DNA of 64,000 bases from Prochlorococcus sp. AG-402-M15 (GTDB taxonomy: Bacteria; Cyanobacteriota; Cyanobacteriia; PCC-6307; Cyanobiaceae), in assembly GCA_003216615.1 (NCBI GenBank), contig QCIP01000007.1:1-64000 (forward strand), given 5' to 3'. This document shows positions 31,228-42,897 of this stretch, one piece after another. The position numbers and the translations under genes were made by a program. Positions within the stretch are counted from its first letter, which is position 1, and every line of letters starts with the position of its first letter. The notes under the pieces were generated by a model, which saw only the letters and a list, made by a program, of their open reading frames with translations, ran no database searches and was not told the origin of the DNA.

Positions 31228-31992
31228 ATGGAAACAATCAATTATCAAAACTTTAGGATTGATGCAGAGAATATTTGTGTAGATTACAACGGTAAAGTGG
31301 CTTTGTATGATGCTAATTTAAGATTGAAACCTGGCCAGATTTGTGGTTTGGTAGGGATGAACGGGGCTGGTAAAACAACTTTTTTTAATGCTTTAACTGG
31401 TTTTGTAAATATTTCAAAGGGTAAAATTAGAATAAATGGAGAGTCTCTAAGATCTGCTCAAAAAGATCAGACAATTGCTTATGTTCCTCAAAATGAGGGA
31501 ATTGATAGTCAATTTCCAATAAGTGTTTGGGATGTAGTGATGATGGGAAGATATGGTTCGATGAATATTTTTAGGTGTCCTAGAGAGTCTGATGTTCAGG
31601 CGGCTAAAGATGCTATTGAGAGAGTTGACTTAACTGATCATTTATCTACACCTATTGGAAACTTATCTGGAGGTCAGAGAAAACGAACTTTTTTAGCTAG
31701 AGCAATTGCGCAAAGAGCTTCAATATTACTTCTTGATGAACCTTTCGCAGGTGTTGATATAAGAACTGAGAAACTTATTTCGGAATTATTTATTCAATTT
31801 AAAAGTGAGGGGAAAACTATTTTATTATCAACGCATGATATGATTCATGTCCGTGAATTTTGTGATTTGGTTCTTTTAATAAATAAAACTGTTGTAGCTT
31901 ATGGCGAGACCTCTGAAGTGTTTACCCCTGAAAATATTACAACCACTTTTGGAGGGATCTCACCTGATTTTTTGTTTGGACCTGAATCCTAA
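31228..31992 (+). CDS. metal ABC transporter ATP-binding protein
   Basis: Walker A 'GMNGAGKTT', signature 'LSGGQRKR', Walker B 'ILLLDEPFAGVD'. Confidence 0.95.
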   Translation: METINYQNFRIDAENICVDYNGKVALYDANLRLKPGQICGLVGMNGAGKTTFFNALTGFVNISKGKIRINGESLRSAQKDQTIAYVPQNEGIDSQFPISVWDVVMMGRYGSMNIFRCPRESDVQAAKDAIERVDLTDHLSTPIGNLSGGQRKRTFLARAIAQRASILLLDEPFAGVDIRTEKLISELFIQFKSEGKTILLSTHDMIHVREFCDLVLLINKTVVAYGETSEVFTPENITTTFGGISPDFLFGPES

Positions 31993-32004
31993 ATTTTAAA
32001 TTAT

Positions 32005-32877
32005 ATGGAGCTCTGTTATTTTTTAACTTTAGATTCTTTCATAACAGATCCTTTAACTCATGACTTTATGAGAAAAGCACTTCTTATGAGTTCATTAGTA
32101 GCAGCTGTTTGTGGTTTCCTATCTAGCTATTTGACTCTTAAAGGATGGGCTTTAATGGGAGATGCAGTGTCACATTCAGTAATGCCTGGTGTTGTGGTTG
32201 CTTATGCATTAGGTCTTCCTTTCTCATTAGGGGCATTTATTTTTGGAGTTGGTTCTGTAGCATTGATAGGGTTTATTAAGCAGAAATCCAGAGTTAAGGA
32301 AGATACTGTTATTGGGTTGGTATTTACTGGATTTTTCGCTCTTGGAATTGTATTGGTTTCTAAGATTAAAAGTAATATTGATCTGCACTCTATTCTCTTT
32401 GGTAGTCCATTAGGAATATCACTTTCAGATGTAAAACAAACCATATTCATTTCTTTATTGGTAGTAATCCTTTTATCAATTTTTAGAAAAGATTTAATGC
32501 TTTATTGTTTTGATCCTAGGCATGCAAAAACAGTTGGTATTAACGTATTTTTTCTTCATTATTTACTCCTCACATGCCTATCTTTGGCAGCAGTTGTGGG
32601 CCTTCAGTCTGTTGGAATTATTTTGGTAGTTGCAATGTTGATTACACCAGGGGCTACAGCATATTTGCTTACGGATAAGTTTGATAATATGACAATAATT
32701 TCAGTATTAAGTGCAATTATTTCAAGCCTAATAGGAATCTACGTTAGTTTTTGGTTTGATCTTGAAACAGGTGGATCAATTGTCTTGTCGCAAACTTTTA
32801 TATTTTTATTTGCTTTTTTATTCGCTCCAAGATACGGAATATTTAAGTTAAAGAAATTATTTGCTGGATATAAATGA
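32005..32877 (+). CDS. metal ABC transporter permease (ABC-3 family)
   Basis: 'LKGWALMGDAVSHSVMPGVVVAYALGLPFSLGAF', 'LLVVAMLITPGATAYLLTD'-type motifs. Confidence 0.94.
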   Translation: MELCYFLTLDSFITDPLTHDFMRKALLMSSLVAAVCGFLSSYLTLKGWALMGDAVSHSVMPGVVVAYALGLPFSLGAFIFGVGSVALIGFIKQKSRVKEDTVIGLVFTGFFALGIVLVSKIKSNIDLHSILFGSPLGISLSDVKQTIFISLLVVILLSIFRKDLMLYCFDPRHAKTVGINVFFLHYLLLTCLSLAAVVGLQSVGIILVVAMLITPGATAYLLTDKFDNMTIISVLSAIISSLIGIYVSFWFDLETGGSIVLSQTFIFLFAFLFAPRYGIFKLKKLFAGYK

Positions 32878-34046
32878 TAGTGGTGGAAGAAACTTTAAAT
32901 AAAAAGTGGTATTGGTGGCCATTATTTCCTTTATATCCTTATGGAAAAAAGAAAACAATTTTAAGAGAATTAATTCCTGATCAAATATGGTCCTTGGAAC
33001 AAATACAGGGACTTTATTATGTTGCGGTTCCAATAAGAATGACAGTAATAAAGGTTGATGATGGATTGATGCTAATAAATCCACTGCCTCCGACAAAAGA
33101 ATTAATAAATGAGTTAGAAAAATTAATTGTGATTCATGGCAAAGTAAAAACAATAATTCTACCTAGTGCCTCTGGACTAGAGCATAAAATCGGACTTCCA
33201 GCTCTTTCAAGAATTTTTAAAGATGCAGAAATTTGGCTTTGTCCTGGACAATGGAGTTTTCCCATAAATCTTCCACTAGATTTCTTAGGAATTTCATCAA
33301 AAAGATCAAGAACACTTTTTGAGGAAGGTACTCCCCATACAAACTCTTTTAAATGGTCATCATTAGGCCCTCTGAATTTAGGACTTGGAAGATATCAGGA
33401 GATAAGCTGTTACCATTATTCTACGAAAACTCTTCATGTAACAGACGCTATAGTTGGAATAGACTCCATACCACCTGAGATATTTAATTTTGATCCAACT
33501 CCGCTTCTTTTTCATTCTAGAGAGAGAGGAGATGAACCATTGATTGATTCCATCGAACAAAGAAAAAAAGGGTGGAAAAGGTTAGTTTTATTTTCATCTT
33601 TTTTGAAACCAGGTAAATTAAATATTCCACCTTTAAAAGAAATATTTAAGTATTCATTCAAAAAAGATCTTAGGAATTGGAGATCACATTTCGGTATTTA
33701 TCCCTTTTTATGGGAGAAGGATTGGGAATCCTCTCTTGTTGAAATAATGGGTAAAAATACTCCTAAGATTCAAATTGCACCAGTTTTACAAAAATTAATT
33801 TTTCCGCGTTCAAAAGAAGTGTTACTTAAATGGTTAGAAAATATCAAGTCTTTTGAAGATATGGAATATTTAATTCCAGCTCATTTTACAGCTCCTATAA
33901 AATTTACAATAGAAGATTGTCAAAAATTAATTAATGAAATTAATTCTCAAAAGTGGGACAAACTACCGGATGATAATAAATTTTTGATGGGTTTATATAA
34001 AAAGTTGTTAGAACTAGGAATAATTCCTGAAGAAGTAAATCTTTAA
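32874..34046 (+). CDS. DUF4336-like protein
   Basis: Resembles cyanobacterial/plastid DUF4336 ('RMTVIKVDDGLMLINPLPPTKELINELEKL'); 4-nt overlap with permease. Confidence 0.65.
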   Translation: MIVVEETLNKKWYWWPLFPLYPYGKKKTILRELIPDQIWSLEQIQGLYYVAVPIRMTVIKVDDGLMLINPLPPTKELINELEKLIVIHGKVKTIILPSASGLEHKIGLPALSRIFKDAEIWLCPGQWSFPINLPLDFLGISSKRSRTLFEEGTPHTNSFKWSSLGPLNLGLGRYQEISCYHYSTKTLHVTDAIVGIDSIPPEIFNFDPTPLLFHSRERGDEPLIDSIEQRKKGWKRLVLFSSFLKPGKLNIPPLKEIFKYSFKKDLRNWRSHFGIYPFLWEKDWESSLVEIMGKNTPKIQIAPVLQKLIFPRSKEVLLKWLENIKSFEDMEYLIPAHFTAPIKFTIEDCQKLINEINSQKWDKLPDDNKFLMGLYKKLLELGIIPEEVNL

Positions 34047-34052
34047 AAACTA

Positions 34053-34388
34053 TTATTCTTCAATAGACATGTTTTCATCATTTTTAAGAGTTTGTTCCAG
34101 CTCTTTTCTTTGCTCCATTTGTCTTAAGAAATATCCTGTCATCATTGCAGAAGATAATAAATTAGCAATGTTGTCTTTTGAAGATGTTATTTTTACATCA
34201 AATTGATCTGAAGGAAGCATTCCAAGAAGACCCTGAACATTATGTCTGATAATTTCTTGAATATCTTCACTAGCTGATTTTGCTACTCTTTGCAAAACTT
34301 CTGGAGATTGCTTTTGCAAATATTGGATTAAATCATTCTCATCGTTTGGATCATTATTTTCAGTAGCAAGAAATTCTGGATTAAACAT
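34053..34388 (-). CDS. DUF760-like protein
   Basis: 'LIQYLQKQSPEVLQRVAKSASEDIQEIIRHNVQGLLGMLPSDQFDVKITSSKDNIANLLSSAMMTGYFLRQMEQR' matches the cyanobacterial DUF760 pattern. Confidence 0.8.
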   Translation of the reverse strand: MFNPEFLATENNDPNDENDLIQYLQKQSPEVLQRVAKSASEDIQEIIRHNVQGLLGMLPSDQFDVKITSSKDNIANLLSSAMMTGYFLRQMEQRKELEQTLKNDENMSIEE

Positions 34389-34439
34389 TTCTACAGCTTC
34401 AAGATATAAAAACCCTACAACATCACGTACCCATAAATC

Positions 34440-35018
34440 TTAATTATTAAGGGCAGGGAACCGAATAGGTCCAATTTTATTTAACGGCCAATATCTAAAA
34501 ATAGCTTTACCAATAACTTTTTTATAGGGTAAAAATCCCCAAATATGTGAGTCCATACTGTTATTTCTATTATCTCCCATCACCCATAATGATTCTTCTG
34601 GAACAATAAAAGGTCCTATAGAATAATTAATATTTTTGTCAAAAACGTAATTATTTTGAGCGATATCATTTAAGTAAAGGTTACCTTCTCTTACTTCTAC
34701 CTTGTCTCCAGGGATTCCAATTACTCTTTTTATTAGTGCAGTATCTGCTTCATATCCAACATTAGTTAACTGTTCAGGTACGTTAAAAACAACTATTTTA
34801 TTTTTTAATTTTGAAAGATTTGATTTGGATGTGATTTTAGGGGTTACTTTCTCAACAAGAATTTTATCTTGTATTTGAAGAGTTGGAAGCATTGAACCGG
34901 ATGGGATCCATCTTGGCTCTATAACCTGCCATCGTATAATTAAAGCAATAGATATCCAGATTAAAAGATTTTTTAAATCCTTTAGTATTGAATTTCTTTT
35001 TTCTTGAGTTTTAGACAT
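34440..35018 (-). CDS. lepB: signal peptidase I
   Basis: 'PSGSMLPTL' catalytic Ser, 'ALIKRVIGIPGDKVEV' catalytic Lys, 'VMGDNRNNSMDSHIWG'. Confidence 0.96.
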   Translation of the reverse strand: MSKTQEKRNSILKDLKNLLIWISIALIIRWQVIEPRWIPSGSMLPTLQIQDKILVEKVTPKITSKSNLSKLKNKIVVFNVPEQLTNVGYEADTALIKRVIGIPGDKVEVREGNLYLNDIAQNNYVFDKNINYSIGPFIVPEESLWVMGDNRNNSMDSHIWGFLPYKKVIGKAIFRYWPLNKIGPIRFPALNN

Positions 35019-35068
35019 TTTTTATTTAATTCAGTTATAAGGAAAATCCCAAAGCATTTATATAAATT

Positions 35069-36832
35069 ATGACATCATCTATTGAATGCAAAAATTTTCT
35101 TAGAAGTTTACAGCTTTTAAATCTTCTTATAAAAATAGGAGTTCAAAATTTAATAATATGTCCTGGTAGTAGATCAGCACCTTTAGCAATAGCTGCTGGA
35201 GAATTAAATAAATTAGGACTGGTAAATATTTTTAATTCAATAGATGAGAGATCTGCGGGATTTCACTCTCTTGGGATCTCTGCTGCATCAGGTAATCTTT
35301 CTTTAGTTATTACAACTTCTGGAACTGCCGTAAGTAACTTATTGCCAGCAGCAGTTGAGGCAGACCTATCTTGTAAAGGTATTATATTTCTTACTGCTGA
35401 TAGGCCCTTAAGATTAAAAGATTGTGGGGCTAATCAAACAGTAAATCAAGAGGATTTTTTGAGTTCAGTTTGCAGAAGAGTTTTAAGTGCAAATCTAAAT
35501 GGACTCCATGAAACGCAAGAAAATGAAATCTTAAATTTGGTGCGAATTACTGAGAAACAAATATCCACATTCCCTGGTCCTATACATTTAAATATTCCTA
35601 TTGATAAGCCTTTAGGGATTTCATCTTTAGATAAAAAAAATGTTTTACAGGTTTTTGAGAGAATATATTTAAAGAAAAAATATGTCTCTCAGAAAGTTGA
35701 AATAAAGTCTGATAAAAACAAATTTTTAGAAATTTTAAAAAATTTAAATTTAGATGAATCTGGCATTATTTTGGTAGGTCCTTATCAAGGTTCCATAAAT
35801 GACTTATCTTCTTTTAATAAATCTTTAGAACAATTACAAGAAATTACTGGTTGGCCAGTATTTGCTGATCCTGTTTCAGGTGTTTATTCTGATTTGAGAG
35901 GGTTAGTTGTGAATTGGGAATTAGTCTTAAGAAAGAATAAGAATTTAATTAATTGTCATCAACTTTTGAGGCTTGGTCCAATGTCATCTTCAATTGATTT
36001 GGAGAAGTTTTTAACAGCCTTCGAAGGAGTACAAATTCTCATCAAAGAAAAAAACCATAGAAAATTGGACCCCATAAAAAAATCATTTGAATATGATTTT
36101 GGGCTATTAAATTTTACTACTCTATTGTTAGAAGAATTATCAATTAACGAAAAAAACAAAAAGTCTCTTTCTCCTTTAGCCATAGATTTAATAGAGGAAG
36201 GTGGTCAAATTAAAGATATTTTAAAAGAAAAAATTACTAATGATAATCAAATTACTGAGTATAAGCTTGCAAATCTTGTTCCAAAACTTTGGCCAGCTGA
36301 AAATCCAATAATGCTCTCTGCGAGTAGCCCGATTAGAGATTGGCTTACGTTTTCTGAGAATGGTACTTTAACAAGAAATTGTTTCAGCTTTAGAGGAGCT
36401 TCCGGCATAGACGGTACTTTATCCCTTGCATTAGGAATTTCTAGAATTAAAAATCCTCTACTTCTCGTGACTGGAGATTTGGCCTTTGTTCATGATATAA
36501 ACGGTTGGCTTATTGAAAATTCAATTGACATGAATTTAACAATTCTTCTAATAAATAATAATGGAGGAAATATATTTAATCGTATTTATAAAAAAAATTT
36601 AAAAGAAGATGAATTAAAAAAACTATTTATTATGCCTAAAGAAATAAACTGGCCAAAACTCGCAGGGGCCTATCAAGTAAACTTTAGAAGTGTGGCAAAT
36701 TTTAAAAAATTACGAGAGGCATTCGATTGGAGCATTTCTACCCAGAAATCTGTAATAATTAAAGTTGATATTGATCCAGAAAATGAAATTTGCGAAAAAA
36801 ATGCCCTGCTAGAAAAAATAATTGGCAGTTAA
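35069..36832 (+). CDS. menD: SEPHCHC synthase (menaquinone/phylloquinone biosynthesis)
   Basis: '[13 protein letters not shown]', '[19 protein letters not shown]', '[17 protein letters not shown]', '[13 protein letters not shown]'. Confidence 0.96.
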   Translation: MTSSIECKNFLRSLQLLNLLIKIGVQNLIICPGSRSAPLAIAAGELNKLGLVNIFNSIDERSAGFHSLGISAASGNLSLVITTSGTAVSNLLPAAVEADLSCKGIIFLTADRPLRLKDCGANQTVNQEDFLSSVCRRVLSANLNGLHETQENEILNLVRITEKQISTFPGPIHLNIPIDKPLGISSLDKKNVLQVFERIYLKKKYVSQKVEIKSDKNKFLEILKNLNLDESGIILVGPYQGSINDLSSFNKSLEQLQEITGWPVFADPVSGVYSDLRGLVVNWELVLRKNKNLINCHQLLRLGPMSSSIDLEKFLTAFEGVQILIKEKNHRKLDPIKKSFEYDFGLLNFTTLLLEELSINEKNKKSLSPLAIDLIEEGGQIKDILKEKITNDNQITEYKLANLVPKLWPAENPIMLSASSPIRDWLTFSENGTLTRNCFSFRGASGIDGTLSLALGISRIKNPLLLVTGDLAFVHDINGWLIENSIDMNLTILLINNNGGNIFNRIYKKNLKEDELKKLFIMPKEINWPKLAGAYQVNFRSVANFKKLREAFDWSISTQKSVIIKVDIDPENEICEKNALLEKIIGS

Positions 36833-36867
36833 ATTTATTATTTTCTATCTTTGAATAATTAGGATTC

Positions 36868-37725
36868 ATGAAAGTATTCCCTGGTAAAACAACTTTAAAT
36901 TGGTCAGAATGCAAATCTTATGAGGACATATTGTTTCATAAATCAGATGAGGGAATTGCGAGAATTGCAATTAATCGGCCTGAAAAAAGAAATGCATTTA
37001 GGCCACAAACTGTAGATGAACTCATTAACGCATTTAATATAGTAAGAAATGATGAAACTATTGGAGTAGTACTCTTTACAGGTGCTGGACCTGACAAGAA
37101 AGGTATTTATTCTTTTTGCTCTGGAGGTGATCAGAGTGTAAGAGGTGAAAATGGATATAAAAATGATGAAGGGAAGCAGAGATTAAATGTACTTGAACTT
37201 CAAAGATTAATAAGAAGTTTGCCTAAAGTGGTTATTGCCTTAGTTCCTGGTTTTGCAATTGGAGGAGGCCAGGTACTTCATTTAATTTGTGATCTAAGTA
37301 TCGCCTCTGAAAATGCAATATTTGGTCAAACAGGTCCAAGAGTTGGTAGCTTTGATGCCGGATTTGGTTCTAGTTATTTGGCTAGAATTGTTGGTCAAAG
37401 AAAAGCAAAGGAAATTTGGTTTTTGTGTAGAAAATATAATTCCAAGGAAGCACTTGAGATGGGCTTGATAAATGCAATTACAAAGATTGAAGAATTAGAA
37501 GCTGAGGGTGTAATCTGGGCAAGAGAGATTTTACGAAATAGTCCAACTGCTATTCGTATTCTTAAAGCTTCATTCAATGCGGAGAATGATGGAATTGCTG
37601 GTATTCAAGAATTATCTGGATACACAACTCAATTATTTTATTCGACTAAAGAAGCTCAAGAAGGTAGAGATGCCTTTCTTGAAAAGCGTCCACCAAATTT
37701 TTCTGACTATAAGTGGACTCCGTAG
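36868..37725 (+). CDS. menB: 1,4-dihydroxy-2-naphthoyl-CoA synthase
   Basis: '[22 protein letters not shown]', '[15 protein letters not shown]', '[21 protein letters not shown]', '[21 protein letters not shown]'. Confidence 0.97.
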   Translation: MKVFPGKTTLNWSECKSYEDILFHKSDEGIARIAINRPEKRNAFRPQTVDELINAFNIVRNDETIGVVLFTGAGPDKKGIYSFCSGGDQSVRGENGYKNDEGKQRLNVLELQRLIRSLPKVVIALVPGFAIGGGQVLHLICDLSIASENAIFGQTGPRVGSFDAGFGSSYLARIVGQRKAKEIWFLCRKYNSKEALEMGLINAITKIEELEAEGVIWAREILRNSPTAIRILKASFNAENDGIAGIQELSGYTTQLFYSTKEAQEGRDAFLEKRPPNFSDYKWTP

Positions 37726-37760
37726 TTGATTTTTCAAAAGAACTTTTTAAATAACTATCA

Positions 37761-39218
37761 ATGAGAATTCTTCTTGCCGCTGCTGAATGTGCTCCAATGA
37801 TCAAAGTTGGAGGTATGGGAGATGTAGTTGGTTCGTTACCTCCATCTTTGTTAAAACTTGGTCATGATGTAAGGGTTATAATTCCAGGCTATGGCAAATT
37901 GTGGAGCCTTTTAGAAGTGTCAAATGAGCCAGTCTTTAGAGCAAATACTATGGGGACTGATTTTGCTGTATTTGAAGCAAAACATCCAATACATAATTAT
38001 GTGATTTACCTTGTTGGTCATCCAATATTTGACTCTGACCAAATATATGGAGGAGAGAATGAAGATTGGCGCTTTACATTTTTTGCTAGTGCAACCTCTG
38101 AGTTTGCTTGGAATTGTTGGAAACCTCAAGTTCTCCATTGCCATGATTGGCACACTGGGATGATTCCTGTGTGGATGCATCAGGATCCTGAAATTAGTAC
38201 TGTCTTTACAATTCACAATTTAAAATACCAAGGCCCTTGGAGATGGAAACTAGAAAAAATGACATGGTGTCCTTGGTATATGCATGGAGATCACACAATG
38301 GCTGCGGCTATGTTGTATGCAGACAGAGTAAATGCTGTTTCTCCAACATATGCAGATGAAATTAAAACCCATGAATACGGGGAAAGCCTTGATGGATTAC
38401 TTAATTACATATCAGGTAAATTACGGGGTATTCTTAATGGCATAGATCTTGATGAATGGAATCCAGCTAAAGATCCTGTTTTACCTGCAAAATTTAGTAT
38501 TAAGAATTTAGAAAATAGGCAAGAAAATAAGAAAATTCTTCAGAAAGAAATGGGTCTCGAAGTTAATCCTAAAAAATATCTCTTAGGTATGGTAAGTAGG
38601 TTGGTTGATCAAAAAGGAGTTGACTTACTTTTACAAGTTTCAAGGAGACTTTTAGCCTATACAGATTCTCAAATAGCCGTTTTAGGGACTGGAGAAAGAT
38701 ATTTAGAGTCTGGATTATGGCAACTGGCATTAGATTACCCAGGAAGATTTTCAGTATTCCTTACCTATGATGATTCTTTATCAAGGCTTATCTATGGTGG
38801 TTCTGATGCATTCTTAATGCCAAGTCGATTTGAGCCTTGCGGTATTAGTCAACTCCTTGCAATGAGATATGGATCTATTCCAATAGTAAGGCGAGTTGGA
38901 GGTTTGGTTGATACAGTTTTGCCTCATGACCCAGAAAATAATAGGGGTACGGGATTTTGCTTTGATCGCTTTGAACCTATAGATTTCTACACTTCTTTAG
39001 TAAGGTCTTGGGAAGCCTTTAGGCATAAAGATAGTTGGGAATTATTGCAAAAAAGAGCTATGAGCCAAGAGTTTAGTTGGCAAAGATCAGCTCTCGAATA
39101 TGAAATTATGTATAAGGATGTTTGCGGAATAAAGGAACCATCACCAGACGTTGCTGAAGTTGAAAAATTTTCTTACGGACAATCAGCTGATCCATCTTTA
39201 AAAAAAAGTATGACTTAA
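37761..39218 (+). CDS. glgA: glycogen synthase
   Basis: '[24 protein letters not shown]', '[14 protein letters not shown]', '[34 protein letters not shown]'. Confidence 0.97.
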   Translation: MRILLAAAECAPMIKVGGMGDVVGSLPPSLLKLGHDVRVIIPGYGKLWSLLEVSNEPVFRANTMGTDFAVFEAKHPIHNYVIYLVGHPIFDSDQIYGGENEDWRFTFFASATSEFAWNCWKPQVLHCHDWHTGMIPVWMHQDPEISTVFTIHNLKYQGPWRWKLEKMTWCPWYMHGDHTMAAAMLYADRVNAVSPTYADEIKTHEYGESLDGLLNYISGKLRGILNGIDLDEWNPAKDPVLPAKFSIKNLENRQENKKILQKEMGLEVNPKKYLLGMVSRLVDQKGVDLLLQVSRRLLAYTDSQIAVLGTGERYLESGLWQLALDYPGRFSVFLTYDDSLSRLIYGGSDAFLMPSRFEPCGISQLLAMRYGSIPIVRRVGGLVDTVLPHDPENNRGTGFCFDRFEPIDFYTSLVRSWEAFRHKDSWELLQKRAMSQEFSWQRSALEYEIMYKDVCGIKEPSPDVAEVEKFSYGQSADPSLKKSMT

Positions 39219-39225
39219 AATTTTA

Positions 39226-40599
39226 ATGGATCTTTCTTTATTAGAATTAAATAATATTTTAGGTGATATTAAAAATCTGGACGAGGGGGGAATAAATTTT
39301 TCGAATTTTAAAAATATAAGTATTGATAGTAGAACTTGTTCAAAAAATGATCTTTTTATAGCTATCAAGGGTAAAAATTTTGACGGACATAGTTTTATTC
39401 CAGAGGTTTTAAATAAAGGAGTTAAATCAGTAGTTATTAAAGAAGGTATGCAGAAATTACTTCCTGGTAATTTCCCTTGTTGGATTGTAAATGACACTTT
39501 GCAGGCATTTCAAAAATTAACATTGCTCAAAAGAAAAAAATTAAATATCCCTTTGGTTGCGATAACTGGTTCAGTGGGTAAAACAACTACAAAAGAAATG
39601 ATAGGTGAAGTTTTAAAGAAACTTGGAAAAATTAAACTATCTCTTGCCAATTTCAATAATGAGATTGGTGTTGGTCTTACTATTCTTGCGACAGATATAG
39701 AAGATAAAGTTTTGGTTCTTGAGATGGGAATGAGAGGTCTTGGACAGATCGAAAATTTATCTAAATATAGTGAACCCGATATTGCAGTAATAACCAACAT
39801 CGGGACAGCACATATTGGATTGTTAGGCTCAAAAAAAAATATTACTTATGCGAAGTGTGAAATTAGTAAATATTTAAATCCCAAAGGAGTTGTAATAATA
39901 CCAGCCAATGATTCACTTCTTGAAGAAACTTTAAAAGAATACTGGAAAGGTAGAGTAATAAAAGTAGAACTATTAAATATAGAAAATCAAAAGGAGAGCT
40001 TTAAAAAAGATGATAATTTGCGAGGTTTTTATAATTCTTCTAAAAAGACAATTTTAATTGAAGAAAAAACCTTCGAAATTTCATTTGAGGGATTTCACAA
40101 TGCTTCAAATTTCTTATTTGCTTATGCGGTTGCTAAAGAGTTAGGAATTGATTTTGCAAGTTTTAATAAGTTTGATTTCGCAAGTCTAGGTGGAAGGAAT
40201 AAAATTCTTAAATCAGTTAAAACAACAATATACGATGAATCATATAATGCCTCGCCAGAGTCAGTAAAAGCATGTATTAAAAATCTGATAGAAAAACCGA
40301 GAAATCAATTTTTCATATTTGGAAGTATGCAAGAATTGGGAGAAGAATCTGAAAAATTTCATAAAGAAATATTCAACTTAATAAATAATTCAGATATAAA
40401 AAAATGTTTATTTATTTGCGATAAAAAAAATGAAAAAATGTACTCTAATTTTCTAAAAGATAAGAAAAAATTTTTAGTTTTTAATAATATTAAAGATGTA
40501 CCTAAAGAGATAAATAAATCTACAAAACAAGGCGATTCTATCCTTATAAAAGGGAGCAGATGTTGGCAGCTTGAAAAAATTATTGAATTAATTAATTAG
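39226..40599 (+). CDS. murF: UDP-N-acetylmuramoyl-tripeptide--D-alanyl-D-alanine ligase
   Basis: 'VAITGSVGKTTTKEMIGEVL', 'LEMGMRGLGQIENLS', 'YDESYNASPESVKACIKNL'. Confidence 0.95.
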   Translation: MDLSLLELNNILGDIKNLDEGGINFSNFKNISIDSRTCSKNDLFIAIKGKNFDGHSFIPEVLNKGVKSVVIKEGMQKLLPGNFPCWIVNDTLQAFQKLTLLKRKKLNIPLVAITGSVGKTTTKEMIGEVLKKLGKIKLSLANFNNEIGVGLTILATDIEDKVLVLEMGMRGLGQIENLSKYSEPDIAVITNIGTAHIGLLGSKKNITYAKCEISKYLNPKGVVIIPANDSLLEETLKEYWKGRVIKVELLNIENQKESFKKDDNLRGFYNSSKKTILIEEKTFEISFEGFHNASNFLFAYAVAKELGIDFASFNKFDFASLGGRNKILKSVKTTIYDESYNASPESVKACIKNLIEKPRNQFFIFGSMQELGEESEKFHKEIFNLINNSDIKKCLFICDKKNEKMYSNFLKDKKKFLVFNNIKDVPKEINKSTKQGDSILIKGSRCWQLEKIIELIN

Positions 40600-40600
40600 A

Positions 40601-41950
40601 TCATGATTTCTTTCTTTCCCAATTTTCTATATTTACTTGCTTAGTTCTTGAGATCGCTAATGAATTATCTTTGGAGTCTTTGGTGATCACTGAACCAGCT
40701 CCAGTTGTTACTGATTCCCCGAGATTTATTGGTGCAACTAAAACTGTATTTGCACCAATATTGGAATTTTTACCAATTTTTGTTTGATGTTTTTTCTGAC
40801 CATCAAAATTTGCAGTAATAGTACCTGCTCCAATATTTGTAGATCTTCCAATAACAGAATCGCCAATATAACTTAGATGATTTACTTTAGATTCTTCCTC
40901 TAGTTGACTATTTTTGATTTCAACAAAATTACCTATTTTGCTATAGGAAGATATTTTGGAATTAGGTCTTATATGACTAAAGGGGCCAATTTTTATGTCA
41001 TCCATTATTTGAGAATCATAAACAGTGGAGTTTGTAATTTCACAATTTAATCCCACATTAGAATTCTCAATAAAGGTATTTGGTCCTATAACGCAATTAC
41101 TATTTATTTTGGTGCTTCCTCTTATATGTGTATTAGCCTCTATAATTACATCCTTACCAATTTCAGCTTCTTCACTAATTGAACAACTTGCTTTATTTAT
41201 AAAGGTTACACCATTAAGCATATGCTTTTCTTTGATTGAATTCTGAATATTTTCCTCGCACTTTGATAGTTGAATCCTGTTATTAATTCCTTGAAGCTCT
41301 CCATTATCCTCTACCTCTAGGCTTAAGGAATTATTTAGTAAAGATATTGTATCTGTTAAGTAAATTTCTTTTTGATTATTATTGCTTTGCAAGGTGTTAA
41401 TTATTTTTGATAAATTATCCCAGTTAAAACAGTAAATGCCTGCATTTACTAATAGGTTTTCTCTTTCTTGATTTTTGCAATCTTTTTCTTCAACAATTCT
41501 ATCTATAAAATGCCCTTTCAAAAAAACTCTGCCATACCCATGAGGATTTTTTTTCTTTGTAGTAATTAAAGAAACATCAGCATTTTTTGAATCATGTAAA
41601 TTTAAAAGCTTATTTAGAGTCTCAGGCTTGATTAGAGGCACATCCCCATTAAGTACCAAAAGTTTTCCTTTATTTTTTTTTACTGCTCTACAAAGTACCT
41701 GAATAGCGTGACCAGTTCCTGATTGCGGATCTTGGATTACAAATTGGATTTTTTTATTATATGGGATTGACGCTTGTACTTCTTTTGATTTGTGTCCCGT
41801 AATTACGAAAACTTGGTCAGGATTTAATTGGACACATGAATCAATTACTCTCTGCAAAAGACTCTTGCCAGAAATTTCATGTAAAACCTTTGGCAATGAG
41901 CTTTCCATCCTAGTGCCCTTACCTGCAGCCAATATCGCAACACTTAGCAT
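40601..41950 (-). CDS. glmU: bifunctional UDP-GlcNAc pyrophosphorylase / glucosamine-1-phosphate acetyltransferase
   Basis: '[31 protein letters not shown]', hexapeptide repeats, '[22 protein letters not shown]'. Confidence 0.97.
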   Translation of the reverse strand: MLSVAILAAGKGTRMESSLPKVLHEISGKSLLQRVIDSCVQLNPDQVFVITGHKSKEVQASIPYNKKIQFVIQDPQSGTGHAIQVLCRAVKKNKGKLLVLNGDVPLIKPETLNKLLNLHDSKNADVSLITTKKKNPHGYGRVFLKGHFIDRIVEEKDCKNQERENLLVNAGIYCFNWDNLSKIINTLQSNNNQKEIYLTDTISLLNNSLSLEVEDNGELQGINNRIQLSKCEENIQNSIKEKHMLNGVTFINKASCSISEEAEIGKDVIIEANTHIRGSTKINSNCVIGPNTFIENSNVGLNCEITNSTVYDSQIMDDIKIGPFSHIRPNSKISSYSKIGNFVEIKNSQLEEESKVNHLSYIGDSVIGRSTNIGAGTITANFDGQKKHQTKIGKNSNIGANTVLVAPINLGESVTTGAGSVITKDSKDNSLAISRTKQVNIENWERKKS

Positions 41951-41975
41951 GTTATTTTTGAATGTTTATTTTAAT

Positions 41976-42881
41976 CTAACTCTTAACGGATGACTTCGTC
42001 ATTCCCCACTTCTCTCTCCATTTATTTGTCGATAGAAGATTTGAGAATAATTGCTCATTTAATCTGTTGTTAATTATATCGCATTTACTTGAGTTTAAAT
42101 CTTGATCTCTGTATGGAATACTAGCTTTAGTCAAGAGATGTTCCTCTTCCATTACAGATAACTTTTCAAAAGTTAAATTGGGTTTTAATTTATTCTTATC
42201 AAATTTTGATATTGCGACTGTTCCCTGACTCCATAAAGTTCTGTTATTAAAACTTGGTTTAATAGTAAAAATGTCTAATCCAAGATTTCTTAAAGTCTTT
42301 CTTACTGCTGCTGAAGAAGAATAAGTTATTAAATAACCCTGAGAATTGAGTTTTTCTGTGACTTTAGATAAAAATTCAATTGTCCATAATTGTGGACATT
42401 TTTGAGGTGAAAAACCATCTAAATAAATCAGATCGAATTTAGTAGATGAAGGAATAATGTTGATTTTTTCTCTAGCATCACCCCATAAAAGACTACATTT
42501 AAAAAATTGATCCTCAAAGTAATCTTTTCGATACAATGATTCAAATATTTTTTTGACTTTTGGAGCCCATAATTTCAGGAAAGATTTATTTCTAAGCGAA
42601 TATTCAAGAGGCTTTTTATCAATCTCTAAAGCATACAAATTTAAATACGATTTTTGCTTAATTAATTCATTTAATAAAGAAGCGGAATTGTATCCTAAAC
42701 CAAAACATATATCCAAAACATTAAGAGATTTACCCTTAAATCTTTGTAAATTAGAAGGAGCTGTAAACTTTAATTTTGTTTCCTCCAATGCTCCTAATAA
42801 GCTATGGAAATTCTCTTGAAAAAATACACTTCTTAAAGAGTAGCTTCCATCTTTAGTTAAAACTTCAATTAAGTTAGACAA
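41976..42881 (-). CDS. tRNA 5-methylaminomethyl-2-thiouridine methyltransferase-like (MnmD/DUF752) protein
   Basis: 'NVLDICFGLGYNSASLL' SAM motif, 'LIYLDGFSPQKCPQLWTIEFL', 'TYSSSAAVRKTLRNLG'; no oxidoreductase domain. Confidence 0.82.
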   Translation of the reverse strand: MSNLIEVLTKDGSYSLRSVFFQENFHSLLGALEETKLKFTAPSNLQRFKGKSLNVLDICFGLGYNSASLLNELIKQKSYLNLYALEIDKKPLEYSLRNKSFLKLWAPKVKKIFESLYRKDYFEDQFFKCSLLWGDAREKINIIPSSTKFDLIYLDGFSPQKCPQLWTIEFLSKVTEKLNSQGYLITYSSSAAVRKTLRNLGLDIFTIKPSFNNRTLWSQGTVAISKFDKNKLKPNLTFEKLSVMEEEHLLTKASIPYRDQDLNSSKCDIINNRLNEQLFSNLLSTNKWREKWGMTKSSVKS

Positions 42882-42897
42882 AAACTTTTTAAGTTAT

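Noticed and set aside
32565-32574. ACTCCTCACA, similar to the Yfr1 sRNA loop motif
   Set aside because: Inside the ABC permease coding sequence (YLLLTCLSL) with no flanking hairpins; chance match.
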